Origin: Prochlorococcus sp. AG-388-D03
GTDB taxonomy: Bacteria > Cyanobacteriota > Cyanobacteriia > PCC-6307 > Cyanobiaceae
Direction: 5' to 3'
NCBI GenBank assembly: GCA_003279875.1
Contig: QCGN01000001.1
Coordinates: 183,021 to 247,020, forward strand
Length of the DNA stretch: 64,000 nucleotides
Below are positions 39,509 to 48,422 of the stretch, piece by piece. A program made the position numbers and the translations under genes. The notes under the pieces are model-generated. The model saw only the letters and a program-made list of their open reading frames with translations. It did no database searches and was not told the origin of the DNA. Position 1 is the first letter of the stretch; each line of letters opens with the position of its first letter.

Positions 39509-40495
39509 GTGAGATTCCATATTCAACAAGAAATTGATATCCCTGCCTCGATACAGTTATACAATCAGATTTGCTTTGCAATTGCAGCTAGATATTATCC
39601 TCCAGGGCACCGTTTACCAAGTACTAGACAATTAGCAATGCAGACAGGTCTCCACCGCAATACTATAAGTAAAGTTTACAGACAACTAGAGACTGATGGG
39701 GTTGTTGAAGCCATAGCAGGTTCAGGTATTTATGTAAGAGATAATCTTAAAAAAAGTGATTTTAAAAAAACTTTTAAATCAAAAAATAATTTAAATAAGG
39801 CTCCTGAACAAGAAGCAAAAAAAGCAATTGATAAATTAATAAAACTTGGATGCACTCTTCAAGAAACGAGAAATTATTTAACTAACGAAATTGATTGGCG
39901 TATAAAATGTGGGTCAAGAATATTAGTTAGTACTCCAAGAGAAGACATAGGTGCCTCGATGTTAATTGCAGAAGACCTCTCTCCAAAAATCAATGTGCCA
40001 GTAGAAGTTATACCTATGGAGGAATTAGAAAAAGTTCTTTGCAACTCCAATAATGGAACAATTGTTACTAGTAGATATTTTTTACAACCATTAGAAAAAC
40101 TAGCAAAAAAATATAGAGTAAGAGCTATTTCTGTTGATTTGAGCGACTTTCAAAAAGAATTAAAAATAATCAAAGAATTAAAACTTGGTAGTTGTGTTGG
40201 TATTGTTAGTATTAGTCCTGGTCTCTTAAGAGCAGCAGAAATAATCATACATAGTATGAGAGGAAGTGATATAGTAATTATGACTGCGATTTCTGATAAC
40301 AATAGTAGCTTATTAGCTCTTCTAAAAGCTTCAAATCATATAGTCTGTGACGGACCCAGTTTATCCGTTGTTGAAAATACTCTGATAAAAAACCGCTCGC
40401 AGTTCATGAGAGTTCCGCAAATTATATGTGCAAAAAATTACTTAAGCATCGAAACAATAAATCAGTTAAAGACAGAGATAGGAGTTATTAATTAA
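39509..40495 (+). CDS. GntR-family transcriptional regulator
   Basis: The 328-residue protein has a GntR winged-helix domain at residues about 10-78: [30 protein letters not shown] (20 residues) and the recognition helix [20 protein letters not shown] (20 residues). The 230-residue C-terminal part is not a typical UTRA, FCD or aminotransferase domain that I recognise; it contains [20 protein letters not shown] (20 residues) and looks alpha/beta. The start is GTG at 39509, as no ATG precedes the conserved helix. cysE starts 2 bp after its stop, so the two genes are co-transcribed. The effector and targets are unknown. Confidence 0.87.
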   Translation: MRFHIQQEIDIPASIQLYNQICFAIAARYYPPGHRLPSTRQLAMQTGLHRNTISKVYRQLETDGVVEAIAGSGIYVRDNLKKSDFKKTFKSKNNLNKAPEQEAKKAIDKLIKLGCTLQETRNYLTNEIDWRIKCGSRILVSTPREDIGASMLIAEDLSPKINVPVEVIPMEELEKVLCNSNNGTIVTSRYFLQPLEKLAKKYRVRAISVDLSDFQKELKIIKELKLGSCVGIVSISPGLLRAAEIIIHSMRGSDIVIMTAISDNNSSLLALLKASNHIVCDGPSLSVVENTLIKNRSQFMRVPQIICAKNYLSIETINQLKTEIGVIN

Positions 40496-40497
40496 TT

Positions 40498-41232
40498 ATG
40501 TTGAAAACCTTCAGGTCGGATATTGAGATAATACGAGAAAGAGATCCAGCAGCCAGGGGTATTTTAGAGATTTTTCTTTGCTATCCTGGTTTCCAATCAA
40601 TCGTATTGCATAGATTAACTCATAAATTGTGGTTATTAAAATTACCTTTAATTCCAAGATTATTAAGTCATTTAAATAGATTATTTACTGGAATAGAAAT
40701 ACATCCCGGTGCCAAAATTGGGAAAAAAGTTTTTATTGATCATGGAATGGGAGTTGTCATTGGTGAAACAGCCGAAATTGGCAATAATTGCTTACTTTAT
40801 CAAGGAGTTACTTTAGGAGGGACTGGCAAAAGTCATGGTAAAAGACACCCAACTTTAATGGAAAATGTTGTAGTAGGAGCAGGTGCAAAAGTCCTAGGTT
40901 CAATAATAGTTGGTCCTAATACTCGTATTGGAGCAGGTTCTGTTGTTGTCCGTAATGTCGAAGAAAATAGTACAGTCGTTGGTATCCCTGGAAGAGTAGT
41001 TCATCAAAGTGGTGTCAAAGTTAACCCTTTAGCACACTCCGCTTTACCAGATGCTGAAGCGAGTGTAATTAAAAATTTAATGGATAGAATTGACGAACTT
41101 GAGAATCAAGTTCTTAGATTAAACAAAACCCTCCAATGTCTAGTAAATTCAGAATCTATTGATATCACAAAAGTTGGTGATGCCCAAAATATAAAAGATA
41201 AAGAAATAATAGAATTCTTAGGAGATAATTAA
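40498..41232 (+). CDS. cysE: Serine O-acetyltransferase
   Basis: CysE makes O-acetylserine, the committed step to cysteine. The 244-residue protein has the helical N-terminal region with [20 protein letters not shown] (20 residues) and the left-handed beta-helix with hexapeptide repeats, including [20 protein letters not shown] (20 residues, catalytic His), [21 protein letters not shown] and the [11 protein letters not shown] acetyl-CoA loop. It is short for a full CysE with a long tail, matching the plant/cyanobacterial type. It follows the GntR gene by 2 bp and is convergent with secA. Confidence 0.95.
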   Translation: MLKTFRSDIEIIRERDPAARGILEIFLCYPGFQSIVLHRLTHKLWLLKLPLIPRLLSHLNRLFTGIEIHPGAKIGKKVFIDHGMGVVIGETAEIGNNCLLYQGVTLGGTGKSHGKRHPTLMENVVVGAGAKVLGSIIVGPNTRIGAGSVVVRNVEENSTVVGIPGRVVHQSGVKVNPLAHSALPDAEASVIKNLMDRIDELENQVLRLNKTLQCLVNSESIDITKVGDAQNIKDKEIIEFLGDN

Positions 41233-41239
41233 AGTAGTT

Positions 41240-44071
41240 TTAATTATTAGTTTCTTTTTCACTCTTAGGTTGAAACATAAACATTGAATAAATAACGTTC
41301 CTTCTCATATTTGTCATCATTTCAAGAAACATATCATAACCTTCATTTTTATATTCGATCAAAGGGTCCTTTTGACCATATCCTCTTAATCCTACAGATT
41401 CTCTTAAAGAATCCATAGATTGAAGATGTTCTCTCCACAAATTATCAATTTGTTGAAGAATAAAAAACCTTTCAGCTTCCCTCATTAAACCTGGACGAAA
41501 TTGCTCTATTTGAGCCTCTTTCAAATCATATGCAATACGTAACTGCTCTTGAAGATAATTTTTTAATTCTTCAACGGATAGAACACGAACATCAGTTGAT
41601 TTGAGATTATTTAATAAATAAATAAATTCTTTTACTTTAGAGATCAATTGATCAATATCCCATTCTTCTGGAGGCAAATCAGGATTAATATAAGCTTCTA
41701 CAATTTCTTCCATTGTTCTTTCTCCATATCCGATAACTTGTTTCTTCAAATCAGTACCTTTCAAAACTCTTAATCTCTCATTGTAGACTGCTTTTCTTTG
41801 GTTATTCATTACCTCATCATATTCAAAAACTTGTTTTCTAATGTCGTAGTAATACGTTTCAACCTTTTTTTGAGCACTTTCTAAAGATCTCGTGAGCATT
41901 CCTGACTCAATAGGCATATCTTCATCCACTCTAAAAGCATTCATTAAATTTGCTACTCTATCACCACCAAATATCCTTAATAAATTATCCTCCAAAGACA
42001 AAAAGAATCTAGTACTGCCAAGATCTCCTTGCCTCCCTGCTCTTCCTCTAAGTTGATTATCAACTCTTCTTGACTCATGCCTTTCAGTTCCAATCACATG
42101 AAGACCTCCAGCTTTTCTTACATTTTCTTCTTCATGAATTAATACCTTTTCATATTCATTTTTTACCTCTGATAGAGCGTCTCTTAAGGATTGTATAAGT
42201 TTATCTTCAGTAGGTGCTTTTTCAGCTGCAGTAGCAATCTTATCATCTAATTCCAGAATAGTTAAAGTTCTATCTCCCCAAGTCTTCACAAGTTCACTAG
42301 ATAATAAAGAGAGTTTTCTTTTGATATCTTCACCTAACTGACATGGGAAAAGACTATCTACACCATTTCTATTATTCTTGTTTGAGTTTGAATTAATGTC
42401 TGTCGAAAACCCTCCACCAGCTTTTGAAGTTCTTTGTTGAGGTATTGGTGGCTTATGCTCATTATCTGGTTTGACAAGTAATGGCATTAACGTTTCTTTT
42501 AATTTTAACCTCGCCATATAATCGCTGTTACCACCAAGAATAATGTCAGTACCTCTTCCAGCCATATTTGTTGCAATAGTTACAGCACCTGATCTTCCCG
42601 CTTGTGCTACGATTTCTGCCTCACGTTCTACATTTTCTGGTTTTGCATTTAATAAATTATGAGGTATTTGCTGTTCGAATAAAAGCGAACTTAATAACTC
42701 ACTTTTTTCAACACTTGTAGTGCCTACTAAAACGGGTCTGCCGTTCCTATGTATTTCTGCTGTTTCTTTTGCGACCGCTTTCCATTTTCCTATCTCAGTT
42801 TTAAAAACTTGATCAGCCCAGTCCTTTCTCTTCCTAATCTGATTAGTTGGAACAACTGTTGATTCTAACTTATAAGTTTTTTCAAATTCCACCTCTTCAG
42901 TCTTAGCAGTCCCTGTCATACCGGCTAAACCTGGATATAAAAGAAAAAAATTCTGGTAGGTTATAGATGCTAATGTCTGAGTCTCAGGCTGAATTTTAAG
43001 ACCTTCTTTAGCTTCGATTGCTTGATGTTGGCCATCACTCCATCTTCTTCCAGGCATAACCCTTCCTGTAAATTCATCAACTATCACTGCTTCATCTTTT
43101 TTAATGATGTAATTCACATCTTTGACGAATAATTCTTTAGCTTTCAAAGCATTGGTAATATAGTGAGCCCAAGGATCTTGAGGATCATATAGATCATTAA
43201 CTTTTAAGGACTCTTCACATTTAGCAAATCCTTGATCAGTCAATATGCAACTTCTTTGTTTTTCATCAACTTCATAATCACCCTCTGGATCAATACCATC
43301 TTTACTCAACTCCTTTGCCTTGATGAGCGATAACGATAATTCTGCCGCTTTTTGATATTTTTCTTGAGGTCTTTCAATTTGACCAGAAATAATTAGAGGA
43401 GTTCTAGCTTCATCAATTAAAATCGAATCAACCTCATCAATAACACAATAATTGAATTTTCTTTGAACTACTTCTTCGATCTCAGTAGCCATATTATCTC
43501 TCAAATAATCAAATCCTAGTTCAGAGTTAGTAGCATAAGTTATATCACATGCATAATTTTTTTTGCGTTCAGAAGGACTCATATCTTGTTGAATTAATCC
43601 AACAGATAATCCTAAAAAACGATGAACTTGTCCCATCCACTCCGCATCTCTTCGGGCCAAGTAATCATTAACTGTAACAACATGTACGCCTTTTCCAGTT
43701 AGTGCATTGAGATAGCAAGGAAGCGTGGCAACTAGAGTTTTACCTTCGCCAGTTTTCATCTCAGCAATTTGACCCTCATGAAGAACCATCCCACCAATTA
43801 ATTGCACATCAAAATGACGCATATCTAAAACTCTTTTACTTGCCTCTCTGACAATTGCAAAAGCTTTTGGTAATATTTCTTCTAATTGTTCCTTTTGTCT
43901 TTTGATATTTAATTCTAATGAAATCTTTGACTTAAGACTATTTGTCTCATTTCGTAATTCATCGTCAGTTAATATAGATACCTCTTCTTCTAACAAGTTT
44001 ATTTCTTCAACTATTGGTTGATAGCGCTTTAACTTTCGTGTATTCGGATCTCCCAACAAAAGTTTAAGCAT
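41240..44071 (-). CDS. secA: Protein translocase ATPase SecA
   Basis: SecA drives preproteins through SecYEG at plasma and thylakoid membranes. The 943-residue protein has Walker A MKTGEGKT (residues 105-112), the DEAD-type block [16 protein letters not shown], preprotein cross-linking domain, second motor domain with [15 protein letters not shown], and the helical wing/scaffold regions. An Asn/Ser/Lys-rich insert (about residues 545-580, [16 protein letters not shown]) interrupts the second motor domain, as in relatives. The C-terminus ends [10 protein letters not shown] and lacks the zinc-binding Cys motif of E. coli SecA. It is divergent from the GNAT gene across 173 bp. Confidence 0.97.
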   Translation of the reverse strand: MLKLLLGDPNTRKLKRYQPIVEEINLLEEEVSILTDDELRNETNSLKSKISLELNIKRQKEQLEEILPKAFAIVREASKRVLDMRHFDVQLIGGMVLHEGQIAEMKTGEGKTLVATLPCYLNALTGKGVHVVTVNDYLARRDAEWMGQVHRFLGLSVGLIQQDMSPSERKKNYACDITYATNSELGFDYLRDNMATEIEEVVQRKFNYCVIDEVDSILIDEARTPLIISGQIERPQEKYQKAAELSLSLIKAKELSKDGIDPEGDYEVDEKQRSCILTDQGFAKCEESLKVNDLYDPQDPWAHYITNALKAKELFVKDVNYIIKKDEAVIVDEFTGRVMPGRRWSDGQHQAIEAKEGLKIQPETQTLASITYQNFFLLYPGLAGMTGTAKTEEVEFEKTYKLESTVVPTNQIRKRKDWADQVFKTEIGKWKAVAKETAEIHRNGRPVLVGTTSVEKSELLSSLLFEQQIPHNLLNAKPENVEREAEIVAQAGRSGAVTIATNMAGRGTDIILGGNSDYMARLKLKETLMPLLVKPDNEHKPPIPQQRTSKAGGGFSTDINSNSNKNNRNGVDSLFPCQLGEDIKRKLSLLSSELVKTWGDRTLTILELDDKIATAAEKAPTEDKLIQSLRDALSEVKNEYEKVLIHEEENVRKAGGLHVIGTERHESRRVDNQLRGRAGRQGDLGSTRFFLSLEDNLLRIFGGDRVANLMNAFRVDEDMPIESGMLTRSLESAQKKVETYYYDIRKQVFEYDEVMNNQRKAVYNERLRVLKGTDLKKQVIGYGERTMEEIVEAYINPDLPPEEWDIDQLISKVKEFIYLLNNLKSTDVRVLSVEELKNYLQEQLRIAYDLKEAQIEQFRPGLMREAERFFILQQIDNLWREHLQSMDSLRESVGLRGYGQKDPLIEYKNEGYDMFLEMMTNMRRNVIYSMFMFQPKSEKETNN

Positions 44072-44244
44072 GATTGTTTGTCCTTTAAAAATAATCCTAT
44101 TACAAACATTATAAATTAGTGCGTTACAACTAAATCAGTAAATCTTATATCTTTTTATTTTTTTAAAAGTTATCGTTTAAGGTAATTAAGTCAAAGTTTC
44201 CAAATCAAATATTAAACTTTTCAAAATTTTATAATTTCAAATTA

Positions 44245-44700
44245 ATGAAACCAGTATTTTTAGTTAAACATTCAAAAGGCGCTATTGGGTTAAGATTTTT
44301 TGGATTAGGTCCTAATTTTAGACCCACTAAAGGATTATTTAAACTACAAAAATTTTTACATCGTAATACATTTTGGGCTCAGGATAGAACAATAAATGAC
44401 CTAAGAAAATGTCTTGCTAATAGCGATGTAATTATTAGTATCTGGTCTAATAATGAACCAGTTGGCTTTGGAAGAGCACTAACAGATGGAATCTATAGAG
44501 GCGTTTTATGGGATATAGTAATTGATCAAAATCATCAAGGGAAAGGTTATGGAAAAATGATTGTAAAAAATATTTTAGAGTCAAAACAAATTAAACATAC
44601 AAAGAAAATTTATTTAATGACGACGAGCAAAAAATTGTTCTATTCCCAAATTGATTTCAAAGAAGTTTCCTCTCAAAGTCTTTTAGTACGAGAAATATAA
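44245..44700 (+). CDS. GNAT family N-acetyltransferase
   Basis: The 151-residue protein has the GNAT acetyl-CoA-binding motif A: WDIVIDQNHQGKGYGKMIVK (20 residues, Q-x-x-G-x-G/Y-G loop). The first 45 residues before this fold are basic and not typical. The late motif LMTTSKKLFYSQIDFKEV fits the fold's last strand. The acceptor substrate is unknown. It stands between secA and a convergent SnoaL-like gene. No partner gene is in operon with it. Confidence 0.85.
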   Translation: MKPVFLVKHSKGAIGLRFFGLGPNFRPTKGLFKLQKFLHRNTFWAQDRTINDLRKCLANSDVIISIWSNNEPVGFGRALTDGIYRGVLWDIVIDQNHQGKGYGKMIVKNILESKQIKHTKKIYLMTTSKKLFYSQIDFKEVSSQSLLVREI

Positions 44701-44724
44701 ATTATTTTTATTGTATTTATACAC

Positions 44725-45156
44725 CTAAGATATAAATTTTGAATAAAGCCACCTTATAAATGGACCTATAATGGGTACTGGGCCAAATGTAGGCCCACAA
44801 AAATCAAAATAATCTCTATGTTCTTTTATCAATCCATTTTTTGAGAATATCAAACGTGTAGTACCTGGATATATAAACTCTTTGCCCATTATTTTTAAAC
44901 CCATTGTCCATTCTACAAATCCACAATCTTCGTTTAATGAAATTGCATGAGTTTCTAAAAAAACGTCATCACATCTTTTGACTAACTTTTCTTGGGCCGA
45001 AACATACGAATCTAATCCTTTTGTTTCCTGGGTTGGATCGATGAAGATAACATCTTCATTATAGAATTCTGCCCATTTTTGTTTGGAAGGAGCATCTTTT
45101 CCATAAGGTTTAGTAAACAATTCTTTTAAATCCTCCATAGAGATATTTTTTGTCAT
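44725..45156 (-). CDS. Nuclear transport factor 2 / SnoaL-like domain protein
   Basis: The 143-residue protein has the cone-shaped NTF2-like fold pattern: an N-terminal helix (EDLKELFTKPYG), then WAEFYNEDVIFIDPTQETKG, FVEWTMGLKIMGKEFIYPGT (20 residues) and RLIFSKNGLIKEHRDYFDFC (20 residues). Such proteins serve as small-molecule enzymes or binding modules, and nothing more can be said about substrate. It is convergent with the GNAT gene (24 bp apart) and separated by 67 bp from the upstream 339-residue gene on the same strand. The C-terminal VPIIGPFIRWLYSKFIS is amphipathic and might touch a membrane. Confidence 0.75.
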   Translation of the reverse strand: MTKNISMEDLKELFTKPYGKDAPSKQKWAEFYNEDVIFIDPTQETKGLDSYVSAQEKLVKRCDDVFLETHAISLNEDCGFVEWTMGLKIMGKEFIYPGTTRLIFSKNGLIKEHRDYFDFCGPTFGPVPIIGPFIRWLYSKFIS

Positions 45157-45223
45157 ATTTAAAAAGTTTAATTGTATTTATATATTAAAAAACATTAGAC
45201 CATTAATGGAAATTTAATTTTTG

Positions 45224-46243
45224 CTATCGACAATTATCAGGTGCCCAATAACAACCTCTATCAATACCAAAGTAACCTATTGGTTTTTCCTTAATAGAAG
45301 GATATTGCCAAAATTCATTATAAAGATTCATAAATACTTTTTGTTGATCCCATCTCTTACCTTTTATGCCAAACATTATTTGTGTTGCACCCCCCAAATG
45401 GATACTTTTTTTTCCCAATTTTTTAATTCTCGAAGCTAGGGGGAAGCCGTATGCTCCACAACCAATTAAAGCGATATCAAAGTCAGTTTGATAGGTTTTT
45501 TCTGTTAAAGCTTCTAATGCTTCAAACCAATTAGAAAAACTATAATTATCACCCGGAAGCGTTTGTGGTGCTTTTATTAATTTCAATTCGAATTTAGGAA
45601 GAACTTTTTTATCTCTAAAAATATTAGGACGGTTTTCATTGTATTGATCATAAATACTATCTGTAAAAGGATGGACTATTAATACTTTTAGTCCTTCTAG
45701 AGCTTCAGACCAAGGATTTTCTGATAGGTATGGCTCTATAAAATCTAATTTACAGACCTGAGCATGCGATAAATACTCTTGGTATCTGCACTCCCCTTTG
45801 ACCCAAGATGCTAATAAGTCTACATTACTCATTGAAGAAATCATTTCCTCTCTAAACAAAGCAATGTTTTTTTTAGTAACTGGGTAAAAACCAGATTGTC
45901 GATGAATATCATTCAAAATACAATTCTTAGAAAATGGATATCTCAAAGTTAAAGACCATTCATATAACTTTTCTAGTGAATTCATTTTTAGAAAATTATC
46001 ATAATGAATAAGAGTATCAAGCTCTGTCAAACCAAATCTTCCAACCATAAAAGGTTCATCTGATTTAATAAGTTTAAAAATCATCTTGTTTGTATCTAAC
46101 CTAGATAATGCTTCAGGTTGAATATCTATCAATCTTTTATAAGTAGAATATATAAACAACTCGGACCTTATAAAAGGCTTAGATAAGCGCATTAAAATAA
46201 ATCTTAGAGATTTAATGATTACCTTCTTTAGTAATTTAATCAT
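45224..46243 (-). CDS. Hypothetical protein, possible GT-D-fold glycosyltransferase
   Basis: This 339-residue protein is not firmly identified. It starts with a basic amphipathic stretch (IKLLKKVIIKSLRFILMRLS). The block MVGRFGLTELDTL resembles the nucleotide-sugar-binding start of GT-D-type glycosyltransferases, and DIALIGCGAYGFPLASRIKK (20 residues) followed by HLGGATQIMFGIKGKRW recurs in surface-polysaccharide proteins of that sort. It lies 90 bp upstream of galE's stop side on the same strand, which would fit sugar-nucleotide supply. A variable surface gene is plausible, but both the fold and the role are inference. Confidence 0.5.
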   Translation of the reverse strand: MIKLLKKVIIKSLRFILMRLSKPFIRSELFIYSTYKRLIDIQPEALSRLDTNKMIFKLIKSDEPFMVGRFGLTELDTLIHYDNFLKMNSLEKLYEWSLTLRYPFSKNCILNDIHRQSGFYPVTKKNIALFREEMISSMSNVDLLASWVKGECRYQEYLSHAQVCKLDFIEPYLSENPWSEALEGLKVLIVHPFTDSIYDQYNENRPNIFRDKKVLPKFELKLIKAPQTLPGDNYSFSNWFEALEALTEKTYQTDFDIALIGCGAYGFPLASRIKKLGKKSIHLGGATQIMFGIKGKRWDQQKVFMNLYNEFWQYPSIKEKPIGYFGIDRGCYWAPDNCR

Positions 46244-46332
46244 TGGTAAATAAGAACCTAAAAAATTTAAAAATATACTTTTTATATAACATGTAATACT
46301 TTTATTCTATTGACTTTTTGTAATGAATTTTT

Positions 46333-47391
46333 TCAATACATTAAGTTGCCTTTTGAAATTAATTTTTCCTTAAAAAGATACCATTTCCAAGCAGTACTTA
46401 TTATGCTATCCAGATCTGAGAATTCTGGTTTCCATAATAATTCCTTCTTCGCTTTTTTAGGAGAGGAGATAAGTACGGGGGGATCTCCTTCCCTTCTTTT
46501 GGATTTTAATATTTTAATTTCTTTCCCAGTAACTTTTTTTGCAGCATCTATCACTTCCATTATTGAATATCCTTTACCATTTCCAAGATTATAAATTGAT
46601 AGACTTTTATCATTAATTATTTTATTTAAAGCTAAAACATGAGCTTTTGCTAAATCAGTTACATGTACATAATCTCTTACACATGTGCCATCAAATGTTG
46701 AATAATCTGTGCCATTAACTTTTAAAAAAACATCTTTGTTAAATAGAGCCTCAAGTACTTTTGGAATCAAATGAGTTTCTGGATTATGATCTTCACCAAT
46801 ATCTCCTTTAATATCTGCTCCTGCAGCATTAAAATAACGAAGTATAGATACAGGAAGCTTATAAGCTTTGTGATAATCAATTAAAATTTTTTCTATCATT
46901 AATTTACTTCTGCCATAAGGATTAATAGGATTCTGTTGAGTAGTTTCAATTATTGGAATTTCCGTTTCTAAAGGTATGCCATAGGTAGCACAAGAGGAGC
47001 TAAAAACAATAGGAATAGGTTCAGAATTTTTTTTCTTGGAATCTTCTAACAAAGCCTCAAGGAGCATAATTGTCTCTGCCAAGTTATTTTTATAGTATTT
47101 AGCCGGGTCAATAACAGATTCACCAACATAAGCGTAAGCGGCAAAATGCATAATACCTTTTATAACTTTACCTCTGGTTGAAGGATGTTCTCCTGATAGC
47201 AGCTTTTCTAAAAGCTGCTTGTCACCAACTTGACCAATAACTAAAGGAACTGTTAAAACATCTTCGACAACTCTTCTATGACCATAAACTAAATTGTCTA
47301 TTACAACGGGTTCATAGCCTCCATTCTGCAGTTCTCTTATGGTATGAGATCCTATATAACCTGCTCCTCCAGCAACTATTACAATAGACAT
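46333..47391 (-). CDS. galE: UDP-glucose 4-epimerase
   Basis: GalE interconverts UDP-glucose and UDP-galactose, supplying surface polysaccharides and galactolipids. The 352-residue Rossmann protein has the NAD motif GGAGYIGSH (residues 8-16), the catalytic Tyr-Lys pair in NPYGRSKLMIEK and the family blocks VFSSSCATYG and LRYFNAAGAD. Length is slightly above the usual 340. It lies between the possible glycosyltransferase gene and tRNA-Gly, with only 32 bp to the tRNA 3' end. Confidence 0.95.
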   Translation of the reverse strand: MSIVIVAGGAGYIGSHTIRELQNGGYEPVVIDNLVYGHRRVVEDVLTVPLVIGQVGDKQLLEKLLSGEHPSTRGKVIKGIMHFAAYAYVGESVIDPAKYYKNNLAETIMLLEALLEDSKKKNSEPIPIVFSSSCATYGIPLETEIPIIETTQQNPINPYGRSKLMIEKILIDYHKAYKLPVSILRYFNAAGADIKGDIGEDHNPETHLIPKVLEALFNKDVFLKVNGTDYSTFDGTCVRDYVHVTDLAKAHVLALNKIINDKSLSIYNLGNGKGYSIMEVIDAAKKVTGKEIKILKSKRREGDPPVLISSPKKAKKELLWKPEFSDLDSIISTAWKWYLFKEKLISKGNLMY

Positions 47392-47423
47392 ATATCAACC
47401 CGTCTTTAGCATGATATTTGGAA

Positions 47424-47495
47424 AGCGGATGAAGAGATTCGAACTCTCGACATTCTCCTTGGCAAGGAGATGCTCTACCACTGAGCTACATCCGC
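47424..47495 (-). tRNA. tRNA-Gly (anticodon GCC)
   Basis: The reverse complement folds as a 72-nt tRNA. The acceptor stem GCGGATG pairs with CATCCGC, followed by discriminator T. The D stem is GCTC/GAGC. The anticodon stem TCTCC/GGAGA encloses TTGCCAA, so the anticodon is GCC. The T arm carries GAGTTCGAATCTC. CCA is not encoded. Confidence 0.96.
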
Positions 47496-47557
47496 ATAAC
47501 TTTATTATTTTATCTTAAAAAAGGAATGAAATGAACATTATCTTACTTTTTTTGAAA

Positions 47558-48034
47558 CTAATTTAAATTTTTGATTAAAGAACCCATCTCAATAGCTTGT
47601 AAAGCATAATTCCAACCAAGATTATTTTTTATACCAGCTCTTTCTAAAGCTTGTTGCATGCTATCAGTAGTTAAAACACCAAAAATAATTGGGACATTTT
47701 TATCATATGAAAGTTGCGCAATTCCCTTACTAGCCTCAGAAATCACAACATCATAATGAGAGGTTTCTCCTCGAATAACAGCTCCAAGAGCAATTACAAC
47801 GTCATAATTTGATTTTTTCAAGAGTGTTTTAGCTGCTATTGGAAGTTCGAATGAACCTGGTACCCATACAATATCAAGTCCTTCACTTGTTTCAGAAGTA
47901 TCAAGACCATGTCTTTTCAGACAATCAAGGCAACCTGATAATATTTTATTAGTAATTAAATCATTAAACCTTGCCACAACTATTCCAACTTTTAAACTAG
48001 AAGCGTTAGTGAAAGATCCTTCAAAGATAGTCAT
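47558..48034 (-). CDS. ribH: 6,7-dimethyl-8-ribityllumazine synthase
   Basis: RibH joins 5-amino-6-ribitylamino-uracil with dihydroxybutanone phosphate to make lumazine, the penultimate step to riboflavin. The 158-residue protein has [16 protein letters not shown], the substrate loop [12 protein letters not shown] and the conserved [14 protein letters not shown] with the catalytic histidine. The C-terminal [18 protein letters not shown] is typical. psbZ lies 47 bp upstream on the same strand, and a 14-bp palindrome sits between them. Confidence 0.96.
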   Translation of the reverse strand: MTIFEGSFTNASSLKVGIVVARFNDLITNKILSGCLDCLKRHGLDTSETSEGLDIVWVPGSFELPIAAKTLLKKSNYDVVIALGAVIRGETSHYDVVISEASKGIAQLSYDKNVPIIFGVLTTDSMQQALERAGIKNNLGWNYALQAIEMGSLIKNLN

Positions 48035-48045
48035 TAAATTTTATA

Positions 48046-48059
48046 GTTATATAACTACA
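48046..48059. repeat. 14-bp palindrome between psbZ and ribH
   Basis: TAGTTATATAACTA is its own reverse complement. On the minus strand it lies 11 bp before the ribH start codon and 22 bp after the psbZ stop. It could be a protein-binding site or a weak hairpin. It is all but entirely A-T, so a chance occurrence is possible. Confidence 0.35.
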
Positions 48060-48081
48060 CTCTCACGAAAAGGTATTAAGT

Positions 48082-48279
48082 TCAAACTAAAGATGAAACA
48101 ATACCTGTAGCAAAAACTAAAACTACCCAAACTGCAGCAATAGAATATATTTTTCTTCTACTCTCTTTCTGTCCTTCTTCAGTTGAAGGTTGAGTTACAT
48201 ATAAAACTGGAACTCCAACTACCGCTATTAGGGAAGCAAATAAAAGAGCATTTACAAAGAAAAAATTAACTGCCTGCAT
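48082..48279 (-). CDS. psbZ: Photosystem II protein PsbZ (Ycf9)
   Basis: PsbZ is a small two-helix subunit of photosystem II that helps hold the core in its supercomplex in the thylakoid membrane. The 65-residue protein has two hydrophobic stretches, about 4-27 and 46-65, joined by a charged loop STEEGQKESRRK. The VVGVPVLYVTQ segment matches the PsbZ block VVGVPVAYAS, and the second helix has VW..LVFATGI as in relatives. Sequence similarity is moderate because the protein is so short; the neighbours ribH and mutS fit the arrangement I recall from marine picocyanobacteria. Confidence 0.82.
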   Translation of the reverse strand: MQAVNFFFVNALLFASLIAVVGVPVLYVTQPSTEEGQKESRRKIYSIAAVWVVLVFATGIVSSLV

Positions 48280-48422
48280 GATTCGAACTTACTTTTAAAT
48301 AATTATAGATACCATGATCTCATGAAAATGAATATTTTTGGAGAAAATTTACATACTTTTAGTCAGTTTTAAAATGCAAAACAAAAATTAGTCTCTAATA
48401 TCTATTTATAAATAATAAAAAT

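Noticed and set aside
47392..47557. Integration site at tRNA-Gly
   Set aside because: No integrase and no copy of the tRNA 3' end was seen in the flanks.
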